Of a stretch of DNA of 64,000 nt, positions 21,000-31,196 are shown one piece after another. The position numbers were made by a program, and so were the translations under genes. The stretch is taken from assembly GCA_014529385.2 (NCBI GenBank), contig CM043958.1, positions 118,785,018-118,849,017 on the forward strand, written 5' to 3'. This stretch comes from Adiantum capillus-veneris (lineage: Eukaryota; Streptophyta; Polypodiopsida; Polypodiales; Pteridaceae). The first letter of the stretch is position 1, and each line of letters begins with the position of its first letter. The notes under the pieces are model-generated. The model searched no databases. It was not told the origin of the DNA and was given only the letters and a program-made list of their open reading frames with translations.

Positions 21000-23188
21000 A
21001 CCGATCCTTAGGTGATGAGTGACTTAGTGTACGGGAAAATTCCTTCCAAAGATTTTGACACCCATTTTGCTTACACATAAACAGTAAGGCAGCTAGACGT
21101 AGGTTTAGTGCTTAGTAGAGACTGGAGTTCGAGACTAGCGAGTGCTACTCCTTATGAGCACAGAAAGCTGTGAGTGAAGTACAAGAGAGTATTTCGTTCT
21201 TTGATTTTCCCATGCTTGAAAAGGACCGTTCCACCACACACTTCATTGTCATTTTTGTGTTGTTAAATTCATTTATGTTTGTGGATTTATTTTAGTTTAT
21301 ACGAGTAGGTTAGGTAACAATTAAGACCATCATTCAGAGCCAAAAGGATCGAGGAAAAAACTGTCAAAAACCTTATTTTAATATTGAAGACCATAACTCT
21401 AAAAAGTTGAAATATTGATGGTCAAAGCTTCAAAACTGAACCAAACCCAGAAAAACCTTCAGAAAAGGGATAGAAACACTTGCTAAAAACGGAATGTGCA
21501 TAAAATTTCCAATTTGCTTGTCCAACATGGATCGCGATCCATGTACCTTTTTGGCAAAATGGGCTAAAATTGTTTCCCTTGCTTAGAATAGTCTTGCAGG
21601 CACCAGAACCTTGAGTTTGGTCAAAAATAAAGTGCTAAAGGGTCATTCAAATCAAGAAATTCGGTTGAGCAGAGCAAAACCTTGGAAATTGAGGAAAATA
21701 AGAAAAAACTGAACTTTTACTTGTCCAAATTTAAAAAGGGAAGAGAATTGGGATCACGAATAGGGAACCAACAGAACCAGAAGTCATGACCAGATGCTTC
21801 CCAACATGGATCCCAATCCATGTACCAGGTAGACATTTGACCAGTGCACTCCTGACTACTAAGGAAACAACTGTTCCAAAAGGAGCAATAACCAAAAAGT
21901 GGAAAAACCTGATTAAAATACTAAAAAAGAAATTGTTTGCAAAAAACCACAAAACAGACACAAAATATTGCTTTTGACTTGAAAAAAGTTGATCAAATCC
22001 AAAAAGATTTGGGGAATAGCATCACCAGACCGTTTATCACAAACTCACAAAGTATCAGTCCAAAATCTTGCCAAACATGGATCGCAATCCATGTACCTTT
22101 TTGGAATTTTGAACTACTATTGGGCAAGTAGAAAAGTGATAACATTTGGACTATTTTCTCCCAAAGGACCCTTCTCAGAAAAGTTCAAAAAGAGGGCAAA
22201 AGGGGCAAAAATCAGAAATGGGGGAAACCACTGGAACAGACCCTAAAACTGACTTTTGGCTGACCTAAAAATTCCAAAACATTCAAAAACTATATAGCCA
22301 ACACCAGTAAGCCAAGGACTAGCTGTGGGTCAAGTTTCAGTACATTCTGACACTGAGGTACATGGATCGTGATCCATGTTCCTCTGACACATTCTGATAC
22401 AAAAGTTGCACCATAGCTAGAGGGCATCATAGAGAGTCTAGTGGTCCTTTCGAAATTGAATTTGGATACAAAAAAACCATACCAAAAGTTCAAAACTGGC
22501 AGGAAATCTGGCAAAATGACAGAATTGACTTGGCTTCCAATCCAAAGGTCCATTTCTTATAAGTTTGATACCATAAGACTTCCTAATCATGTTGAACCTG
22601 AGGGTATCAAGAAAAGTCCATTTGGCTTCCCAACATGGATTGCAATCCATGTTTCTCTGAGTCAGAATAGAAGCAAATTTCACCACACAAAGAGCTAGAC
22701 CACAAGACCTTGGTGGCTCTTTCAAAATTGAAATTGGACCTAAATTGTTGATGTTGTGTGAGGAATTGTGTGCTATTAAAAAACCCAACTAAATTTTGCC
22801 GATTAAAAGCCAGAACTAATAGGAGCGACTGTAATATCATAGCCATCGAGCATTTTTTGATAAGTTGCAAGTACTAGAGGATACTACCCGGCAAGTAAGA
22901 TCAAACAGGGAATTCAAACTAGCTAATGAGGTAACCCGGTTTGGATTCTGCAATACCAATTCTTCATGAATTTTCAATCAAGAAGATTGTATCATAATAG
23001 GAATCCCGGTGTCTTTGACCAAGGGAGCAATCACTCAATGGAAGAAAGCATGAATCAAAGACCACTGCCTCCTCTACAAGAGCAATCACTCAAAGGAAGA
23101 AAGCATGAATCAAAGACCACTGCCACCTTTAGAACCCATTTTAGAGGAGAGCTTCTCTAACACTTTGTGAGAAAGATCATACAATCTC
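21000..23188 (+). repeat. Leader of element D with five 20-bp palindromes about 270 bp apart
   Basis: Five copies of ACATGGATCGCGATCCATGT or close variants lie at 21535, 21804, 22075, 22360 and 22633 (spacing 269, 271, 285, 273). Copies 1, 4 and 5 are perfect or nearly perfect palindromes. The sequence between them is hardly alignable by eye except for short flanks (CCCAACATGG before, TACCTTTTTGG after some), so this is an old tandem array in which the core is best kept. No ORF here is convincing. A 55-bp tandem duplication lies near its 3' end. Confidence 0.8.
23025..23126 (+). repeat. 55-bp tandem duplication
   Basis: GAGCAATCACTCAA..GGAAGAAAGC and the following CATGAATCAAAGACCACTGC occur at 23025 and again at 23080, differing at only a few positions. 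It lies just upstream of the D gag. Confidence 0.9.
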
Positions 23189-24983
23189 ATGACTGAGGAT
23201 TCTAACAGGTCTAACCCTAAGGTAACAACTTCCATGGGAGCAGGTCCTTCTCAACTTGCATCTGATGTAAAATTGTTGTATTTGAAGTTTGAAAATGTGC
23301 TTAAGGCCAAAATCTATAAGGATGGAATGGATCGCTACTATGCTAAGTTGTAAAATAAGCCAAGTAAGTTCAAAGACCTTGAAGATGTTGATTATGAGGG
23401 GGATAAATATTTCAACAGAGAGGGAATGTTCTACCTAGTGGTTTATATCCCCTTTATTGTGGACAAATGGGGGATGACTGGCACCAAGGACAAGGTAGAT
23501 CACGAGCTGGTAGATGAGCCAACCAAGGTGGATAGGCAAAATCCGGTGCTCAAACGCACCAATGAGATAGAACATCTTAACACAGACTACACGTATGTGG
23601 GGCTATATAAGTTTAATAATGGAGAGAAAACACTCTATTATAGATGTGACGAACCTCGCATCCAGGAATTGACTGACCGTCAAAAAGTATATGTTTTTAT
23701 GTACACGAAAGGGATAAGTATTCAGGTGGTCATAATAAACAAGTATGGCCAAAAGTACTCTCCTATGGATTGTAAAGAGTTAGAGAGATGTACATATTTT
23801 TGGGGACCACTCCACCAATACTATGTAAATCTAGAAGAGATGAAAACCACGACTACTCACACGAGACCTGAGACCGCACATGTGAGTCTAGTGAGATCCA
23901 AAGAAGAAGATTCTTTTGTACATAAAGGAGTTCCAAACATAGGGCCATTAGGATCAACAAGGTCTAGGGCTTCCATGAACACATATAGTGGCAGTACTGC
24001 TCCTGACATGACTTACACCACTAGAATCCCTCCGACTATCACACGAGATTGACTTGATGAATGTATAGCGAATAGGATACCACTTGTAGTGCCAATAGGA
24101 GATTATGAACCTAGAGAAACCACACTAGGAGGACCAGGTGTTGTAAGAGTGGTTGCGGAAGCCAGACTTATGGGACCCTCTCAAGTGGAAAAATGCGTAC
24201 CCAAAAAGTATAGCGGATCAGGAGATCCGTATGCTCATGTTGTGATCTTTAAATAAGTGTTGAGAGTGGAACAGGTAACTGATTTCCATACTCAATATGA
24301 AGGTTTTGGATTGACGTTAGAAGGGACTGCTTTGACCTGGCTCCAACCTTTAAACAGCTTGGAATTCCCAAGTATTGAGAAACTTCTCCGAGAGTCCGCT
24401 GAGGAATTTTCAAAGAGAGGAATCAAGCATAACAATCTCTCCCAGATCTATGCATTTAGACAAAAGGAGAAAGAAAAAGTGAATAAAGCATCGCTTCGTT
24501 TCAAGCAATACATAAAAAGATGCCCTGCTCGAGAACTACCCCAGGAATGAAAGACTGTTAGTCCTTTTCATAGAAGGATTACGAAATGGCGCGCTCAAAA
24601 AGGACTTGCACTTAAAGGCATGTGTAACTTTTGAGAAAGTCACAAAAGAGATGTTGTATCTGGTAGATAATTGCAAGGCATATGGAGAGGTGACTAAAGA
24701 CACGGATCAGGGAACAAGTAGTACCTCATCAACCACTAGCGAGTCCACAGTGAAATTGGGCGGGCCAAATCCAATTGTACCGGATTTTGATCAAATGATC
24801 AAGGAAGTGATCAGAAGGATAAACCAAGGAAACAGGACGAACCCAAACACACGACAACCGCCCACCCAAGAATGTGACACTTGTCGAGGAGATCATCCAT
24901 TAGGAAATTTTGGAGGTCATTTGGAGGGCCTTATTGAAGAGAGAGAAAAGAAGGTGCAGTCAATGAGCAACAACCTTACGTAA
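23189..24983 (+). pseudogene. gag of element D (Ty3/gypsy-type), decayed and chimeric at its end
   Basis: An ATG at 23189 starts a frame (MTEDSNRSNPKV) that runs with stops at about 23352, 24050 and 24254 to 24549, then shifts frame (ERLLVLFIEGLRNGALKKDL). Recognisable Gag features are KKYSGSGDPYAHV, GFGLTLEGTALTWLQPL, LRESAEEFSKRG and SLRFKQYIKRCP. The upstream 200 residues (for example TYVGLYKFNNGEKTLYYRCD) are not recognised. A zinc knuckle begins (CDTCRGDHP) but the expected final Cys is absent, because sequence shared with 35551-35584 starts exactly there (24898). No protease, RT or integrase follows, so D is truncated. Confidence 0.72.
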
Positions 24984-25100
24984 CATAGAAATACATGGAA
25001 AACAACACAAAATGAAAGAAAACATTTTAAAATATTGAGTTTTGTCCCATTTTCGTAAGGTAACTTCCTAGTCTCACAAAGTAGGTCCCACTGCTAGTAG

Positions 25101-25308
25101 CCATCAAGTTCCTGGCACTTGACTACTGATTGATAGCTAACTCTCTCCCTTCATTAAAAGATATTCACTACTTTTATGAAAGGCTTTCAAACCTCATTCT
25201 CCCTCCATCAAGTTCCTGGCACCTGACTGCTGATTGATAGCTAACTCTCTCCCTTCATTAAAAGATATTCACTACTTTTATGAAAGGCTTTCAAACCTCA
25301 TTCTCCCT
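25101..25308 (+). repeat. 104-bp tandem duplication
   Basis: Two adjacent copies, at 25101-25204 and 25205-25308, start CCATCAAGTTCCTGGCAC and end ATTCTCCCT. They differ at very few sites (CTTGACTACTG versus CCTGACTGCTG), so the duplication is recent. It lies just upstream of the two-exon gene at 25503. Confidence 0.95.
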
Positions 25309-25502
25309 CCATTTTACCTATGGCTTTGTCTTCTACCCGCCCAAGAAGTTCTAAGGGTTGCTCTACACTGCCCCCAACTAGCCTCACCATTAGTGTGCCA
25401 AGAAGATCATGTAGTAGCATAAGCACTATCTCAATCTCAAACTCTCTCACTACAGATAATAGGTGGCAAGAGTAGAGGATAAGCAAAGGTTCTTGGATTA
25501 TT

Positions 25503-26377
25503 ATGCAGTCAAGAAGGAGAAAAAGCTCAAAAGCAACAAATATATTTCGTTATGCATGGAAAGCAAGAGTTCTGGATTTCAAAGTCGAGGTTGGTAAGAA
25601 GACTGTGAAAGAAGTCTTTGTTCAACATGTTTTCACTGACTTTGATGTGATTGCTAATGGCAGCGATGTCTCCATGGTGCATAATCCACGGTGCAATTGT
25701 AAGTTAATTATTTAGCACTCCTCTATAAATGTTATCTTACATTTCAAATGTGAATCTGTTTTTTTCCTTCTCTTATCACAGGTATATAATTAGGTTATAC
25801 AGATGTTTGTATTTATTTCTATTCTATTATATTCACAGATGTTTATCCTTCATCATATGAAAAATGGGAGCCACTGGAGTGCAATATAGGTCTCATCTCT
25901 ATGACCCATGCTCATATTGGAGTCTTGCAATATGCTGGCAGAACTAGCAAAAGACTGGCAGACGAGAGTATTTTCTTCTATGACAATTTCTACCAACTCA
26001 ATCAAAGGAATCAGAGAGGAGTGTTGGTGAAGGTTCCACTACCAACCAACTGGAACTCCGTGAATTGGCCCGTTCCCGACACAACAATGAGTGAGGCATT
26101 GAGGAGCAGGCTCTATAGGGATGTTCAGAGGTCTCTCCAAAACTTTGTACCCACTAAATTGGTGAAACTTGCAATTTTTGGTCTTGTTGGTCTCTTTGTT
26201 GAGTTATTTCATACCTGCAAAGTACATGTTGCTAAAACTATGATGCTCTGCAAATCATTTGATTCCCTCTTGTATGATAAGCTTCTTGATCGAGGGTGGT
26301 ATGTGAAAGAAACAGATGGCATATGTTGCGAGATTGCTCTTGACACTTTCATTGTCAAGTATATTCTTGTGACATAG
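25503..26377 (+). CDS. Unknown two-exon gene or gene fragment
   Basis: The coding frame in 25503-25698 (RKSSKATNIFRYAWKARVLD, VEVGKKTVKEVFVQHVFTDF, VSMVHNPRCN) ends with one base of a Tyr codon at a consensus donor (GTAAGT, 25699). A pyrimidine-rich acceptor ends at 25838 (TATATTCACAG), and the joined frame continues as YVYPSSYEKWEPLECNIG and IGVLQYAGRTSKRLADES to a TAG at 26375-26377. The phase fits exactly, which is strong support for a real 140-bp intron. After the stop the same frame still reads FWYKHSHIVEGCYVPMD, so the stop may be a mutation or an unrecognised intron boundary. I recognise no family. The true start is probably upstream of the ATG at 25503. It may be a host gene or a captured fragment. 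Confidence 0.5.
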
Positions 26378-27057
26378 ACATTAATAATATCCTTTTGGTA
26401 CAAGCATTCTCACATTGTTGAAGGTTGCTATGTGCCTATGGATCAAGAGGCAGCAAGTTTGGCAAACAATGCAAAAATACTATGTAGTATGTACTCTGCA
26501 TGGGGAAGACATCTCCAACCACAGGAATTTAGATTTGTCTGATTAGGCACTTTGACAACTTTAAAGGTTGACTTGTAGAGTTCATGATTTCCAAAAAGCC
26601 CTCCATAGACATGAAGTAATATTTTTACGTATCTATGAACAGTGAAAGTTATTTGTTATAAACAATATTCAAGTTCATCAACCATACCCCAAATAAACAC
26701 TAAAGGTTTTATCAACATTTACACTCTTATCTCTAAATGTCTGCTTGTATGGAGTCAATAGTCCATTACCACTTGTTTGTCCAGTTCAATGCATAAATGG
26801 CTTTATTGATTATTTGATTCATATGGCAACACCAGAGTTGTGACCTGAAGCATTGGACAGTGGACAAACCATCTCTCCAATGTGCCATGAGGGGTGTTTT
26901 TTATTTGGAGTGACACAGACAACTGTGGATCTAAAATATATATTTCAGTATGGGTTTCTTGAGGGAGCTGGCTCTTTGTTAAGCTACAATCAAAAACAAG
27001 GATTTAATTAGAGACCAAGTACCCAAAAAAAAGGATCTTAAAGGTAGAGAAAAGCAC
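26378..27057. other. No clear gene
   Basis: AT-rich sequence. The first 165 bases may be a degraded continuation of the preceding gene (open in the same frame to a TGA near 26540). The rest shows no motif, repeat or RNA that I can support. Confidence 0.5.
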
Positions 27058-27061
27058 TTAC

Positions 27062-27492
27062 TTTAGGCATAAATAAACAATAGAGTTTGTAATTTGTGCA
27101 TTAGGATCTTTCAAAATCCCAATATCAGCAGAATCGAGTGCTAATTGCCTAGTATCATCAACAAGGGGAATGGTTGCTAACAGTTTTTCTCTCATGGAAT
27201 GTAAAATATCATTGTTTCTTTCATTTAATTTTGTGGTAACTTGCCCATAATTTCTCCTCTGGGCCTCTTCATCAGTAGCAGCAGACTGTATCCTCTTTAA
27301 CTTCTCCACTTCAAAGTGACGTCTTTCTTCTTGCTCATCTCTAGCTCTGGTGTTCACATCATGAGTAACCTCATGAATCTTAATCCCATGATCCCGGTGG
27401 CCTGGTGGTATTAGCAATATATCTTTCATTTGGGATTGAGGAAAGCTTTTCCATGCATGGGAACCCCCCCATATTTTTTTCTCTTTTACCAA
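27062..27492 (-). CDS. Unknown charged exon with splice donor
   Basis: The minus-strand frame encodes about 143 residues: a short hydrophobic/basic start, then a long charged segment rich in E, R, K and Q (RARDEQEERRHFEVEKLKRI, EEAQRRNYGQVTTKLNERNN) that should form a coiled coil. It ends with VYLCLK at a perfect donor (AAA then GTAAGTGC, intron from 27061). No downstream exon was identified with confidence; a possible acceptor (TTTGATTGTAG) lies near 26985. The N-terminal boundary is uncertain. Family unknown. Confidence 0.4.
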
Positions 27493-27499
27493 AAATATT

Positions 27500-29315
27500 T
27501 CCTATTATATAAGTTACTTTTGATTTTTTCTTCCCTTTTTCACTAACGTTTTAGCCTTTATTAAATAAATAATACTTATGCTAATCAATCACGATGTAGC
27601 ATAATAAGTAATCTTTCTTTGTTGATCTCTCTTTTTACCTTATATTAAAAATATATATATTCTAGTATTTTCTAATATATTTTTTTCATGTATATATATT
27701 AGTCCACTCTACCAAATATTTTATTCACTAGTTTTCATTTTCAAATTTTAATAATACCTCCATCTAGATGATTGCCAATCTTTTCAACACTCTAGGTCAT
27801 GTTTTCATACACATGAAGGAGCTTACACTTGAAGGCAAGAGAGAAGTCCACTCAAAGGGGACCACCAAAAGACTTTTGCAGCCACAAATAATATATTATT
27901 TGGCTGAATTTTTTAAGTAAAGAAGAACCCCGAATCTGAAGCAGCGTTCAACATGAAAGATGTAGCTCGTGATCTCAACTTTTAGCTCAATTTTTTTCAG
28001 AATTTTTGGAGTTATGAACACGGAGATATGATTTTTGTAGTGGACCCCAGTTTTCTTGTGTAATGGTGACACAGGCCATCCCCACTTTTCTTCCTTCTAG
28101 AATGGCTATGGTTCTACAAGTCTTCAAGCATGATTACAAGAGACAAGGCTCTTTTAATGAGGTCTTGGCTAGTTTAGAGTAATTCTATCACCGTTTTTGG
28201 AGGATCCATCCTCATCAACAAATATCCACCTTCGACAACCTCTCTTATAATTTTCTTACCTCTCTCTTCTTTCCCTAATAAGCTTATGTCTATCCAAAGC
28301 TAGACTATTGTAAATATTTCCTATCCTCTACATCCTACCCACATTCTCTCTTCTCTCTCTATTGAATCTGGTATTTTAAATAATGAGGAGACAAGATGGG
28401 AGCCACAGTCACATGCACCCCATTTTCCTAGTCACCAAAGTGGGACACTCACCTCAAATAGAAATATTGCTAAATCCTTCCCTCCTTCCCTATATAAGGA
28501 GGCCATGAGAGCTCACTTGGGGGGAGAACACACACACACACACACACCTATCCGTACACACTCTTGTGCTACATGCTTGTAGCATGAACCCTAATCACAT
28601 AATCACAATACCATCATCATCACCATCACCATGCACAAAAGATGAGCACCACACCTCCACACCACTTGTAATTAAGGGTTGAAGGCACAATTTCAAGAAG
28701 AAGAAGGGTGGACACACTCATGATATTCCTCGCCATCAACTCCCATCTCTCCATTATGCCTCCTACGATCTTGTTCCCTTCTCATTTTCCTGCCATACGC
28801 TACCTATTGTATTCATCTTTTGCAAGCAATCAACACACTCCATCTTGGTGCCATACTTTGTGTCGCTTTGGATACATCTCATTGTGAGTATGGTATATGC
28901 TTGTTCCTTGCCATTTTTTTTTCTGCTTATGTTAAGGTGTGCGGATTCGCCACCACACACACACACTCTCTCTCCCTCTCATAGTCCTATCATCTTGCTA
29001 CTTCCATCTTAAGGTGTGCGGATTCGCCACCTTTTGTATGAGAAGTGAGCATACTTGCATGTATCCCTGACCTCGTTATCTTCCTTACTACATGCACGCG
29101 TAGCGAGACCATTCTCACTCACTCACCACTCCTCTCACCTTATTCTCCGACCACCCCATTCCACATTTGGGCGTGGATCTTGAAATTGTTTTCCATGCGT
29201 GCTTCATTGTGTATATGTATGCGTCCTAGCCGCATATCTTGCTAGGTGGTGCCCCTATTGTGTATTCCCCATGATGAGGCCATTGTGCATAGTCTTGGTG
29301 TAGAGGCCACCGGGT
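27500..29315 (+). repeat. Diverged LTR (solo or partial) related to the LTR of element C
   Basis: The order of recognisable segments matches the C LTR. It has AGATGTAGCTCGTGATCTCAACTTTT at about 27959 (C: AGTTGTAGCTCGTGGGCTGA) and TAGTGGACCCCAGTTTTC at about 28039 (C: TAGTGGACCCCAATTTTC). It has AC then CT repeats at about 28955-28981, where C has its CT tract, and GCGTCCTAGCCGCAT..CTAGGTGGTGCCCC at about 29221-29256 (C: GCGTCCTAGTTCGCAT..CTAGGTGGTGCCCC). Boundaries are approximate, and no internal element sequence adjoins it. It lies directly downstream of the H3-like pseudogene. Confidence 0.7.
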
Positions 29316-29324
29316 CTATTTTTT

Positions 29325-29798
29325 TCACTTCCGCCTCTCAGGATCAATAAACTCATTAGAGATAAGGAGCGTATCGTATCTCCAACGCACTCTCTTGAGA
29401 GTCTCACTGTCCTTGTCCATTATTGTCACCCGGTGAGCATGAGTAGCAACAAAGGTGATATCATTAAAATAATCCATTAAAAAATCTTCTCCTGCTTCTT
29501 GAAGACACAGCAGGGCAACAGCCTTTTATCTCATTGTACCAGCACATGCTTCCGCACAAATTTGCCTTATTACTCTTTGGAAAGGAAGTTTAGGGACACA
29601 AAGCTCAATACATTTCTGAGCTTTTTTTATCTCCTTAAGTAAACCCATGTTTCTTTGAATATTCTTCATTCTTGGTCCCTTCAACATCTTCATTGGTTTA
29701 CCTGAAGTTTTCTTCTTACTAGCAAACCTTCCACATGCTTTCTTTGCAAGCCCTGGTCCTTTCCCTGCCTTCCTTGTTGTTGCCTTGGTTCTTGCCAT
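29325..29798 (-). pseudogene. Divergent histone H3-like gene with one in-frame stop
   Basis: The minus-strand frame from the ATG at 29798 has 157 codons before its TGA. The start MARTKATTRKAGKGP matches the H3 tail with A1-R2-T3-K4 and R8-K9 positions kept. The core has LPFQRVIRQI (H3 LPFQRLVREI), ALLCLQEAGEDFL (H3 VLALQEAAEAYL) and HAHRVTIMDKDSETLKRV (H3 HAKRVTIMPKDIQLARRI). A TAA at 29526-29528 (codon 91) falls in loop 1, but the frame continues intact after it. Loop 1 appears one residue longer than in canonical H3, and about 14 residues extend the C-terminus. Tail and loop divergence recall variant or centromeric H3, but this is only suggestive. There is no intron. A (CT)n(GT)n tract lies about 30 bp upstream of the ATG. 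Confidence 0.85.
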
Positions 29799-29822
29799 TC
29801 CACTGGAAGAGAAAAATGCAAA

Positions 29823-30006
<184 letters not shown>

Positions 30007-30103
30007 AGTGGATGGAGAAAAATTTGAAATCTTATTAATGATGAAATTGTGTGTAAAGTAGTAATCTTGAGATGTAGAATACTATCTCTATCTCTCTCTC
30101 CCC

Positions 30104-30108
<5 letters not shown>

Positions 30109-30158
<50 letters not shown>
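30109..30158. repeat. (TC)n microsatellite
   Basis: About 50 bp of CT. Further CT tracts lie at about 30237-30281 and 30400-30454, each separated by short unique sequence. Confidence 0.95.
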
Positions 30159-30161
<3 letters not shown>

Positions 30162-30162
30162 T

Positions 30163-30227
30163 ATGGATCACAACGAGCGGGCACAAAACCAAGCAAAGAA
30201 AACAACCCATCGTGCATCGTGATCCAT
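30163..30227. repeat. Imperfect hairpin, copy 2
   Basis: ATGGATCACAACGAGCG and CGTGCATCGTGATCCAT form the arms, with the same 65-bp size as the other copies but more mismatches inside the stem. It lies between two CT tracts. Confidence 0.6.
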
Positions 30228-30234
30228 TTTGTGA

Positions 30235-30236
<2 letters not shown>

Positions 30237-30289
<53 letters not shown>

Positions 30290-30404
30290 CTTCCTCTTTC
30301 AAACCAAGCAAGCCTTCAAAAACACTATTTCTCACACTCTCTCTCTCTCTCGATCTCTCTCTGTCTTTCTCTTTCAAACCCAACAGACAATCAAAAACTC
30401 TAGC

Positions 30405-30454
<50 letters not shown>
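30237..30454. repeat. CT-rich microsatellite cluster
   Basis: Pure CT runs at about 30237-30281 and 30400-30454, with CT-rich unique spacers. There is no gene; the SLSLSL frames are artefacts. Confidence 0.9.
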
Positions 30455-30457
<3 letters not shown>

Positions 30458-30578
30458 ATCTCTTTTTCTCTCTTCATATTTAAAAATCACTTAGGTAATA
30501 CCTCTCTTGGTGGAATTCAAATGGAAGAAAATGCTTATAGGAGCCTTGCACCTTGGTTGTAGAGGATGTCTCAGTTCT

Positions 30579-30582
<4 letters not shown>

Positions 30583-30640
<58 letters not shown>

Positions 30641-30648
30641 TTCTATTT

Positions 30649-30700
<52 letters not shown>
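30583..30700. repeat. (TC)n then (TA)n microsatellites
   Basis: About 56 bp of CT, a short TTTCTATTTCATTC spacer, then about 48 bp of TA. Confidence 0.95.
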
Positions 30701-30704
<4 letters not shown>

Positions 30705-30888
30705 CTATTATCATGAATTCAAGTGTGCATTTGTTACTATAAATGTACACGTATTTTTGGGTTGTCAAAAAGTACTTATTGTGGTCATTCCGTCCATTTA
30801 ATGCATGCCCTTGTAACATGTGTACAATATATGTGGCTCGCTTTGTTAAAAATGCCAACGGTAATATCTATTATTGCATGAAAAGGGG

Positions 30889-30892
<4 letters not shown>

Positions 30893-30929
<37 letters not shown>

Positions 30930-31094
30930 ACTCGAGAGGGAGAGATAGAGGCTAGAGAGAGATAGAGAAAGAGAGGGAGGGGTAGAGAGAGAGTGAGAGA
31001 GAGAGAGAGAGAATAACTTGTGTGGTCAAGCTAATTACAGACCTCAAGAGAGAGATAGAGGCTTGAGAGACAGAGAGAGAGTGAGGGAGTGAGA
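30893..31094. repeat. GA-rich tract
   Basis: GA runs at about 30893-30926 and 30987-31012 lie within a purine-rich stretch that also contains several GAGAGATAGAGGCT units. It precedes the start of the three-exon gene at 31197 and could be its 5' region. Confidence 0.85.
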
Positions 31095-31196
31095 AAGAGA
31101 CACCTAAGAAGGACTCTGCCTCCTTCAAGGTGCAAGAATCAGAAGTTTGAAGACCCAAAACTACATTCCTAGTCCTGAACCTCTACTCCAACAGCA

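Noticed and set aside
21535-22652. Palindrome array as a CRISPR array
   Set aside because: Spacing near 270 bp, eukaryotic context, no cas genes, variable spacers of the wrong length.
29526-29528. Stop in the H3-like gene as recoding or selenocysteine
   Set aside because: The codon is TAA, there is no recoding signal, and histones are not known to use this; a mutation is simpler.
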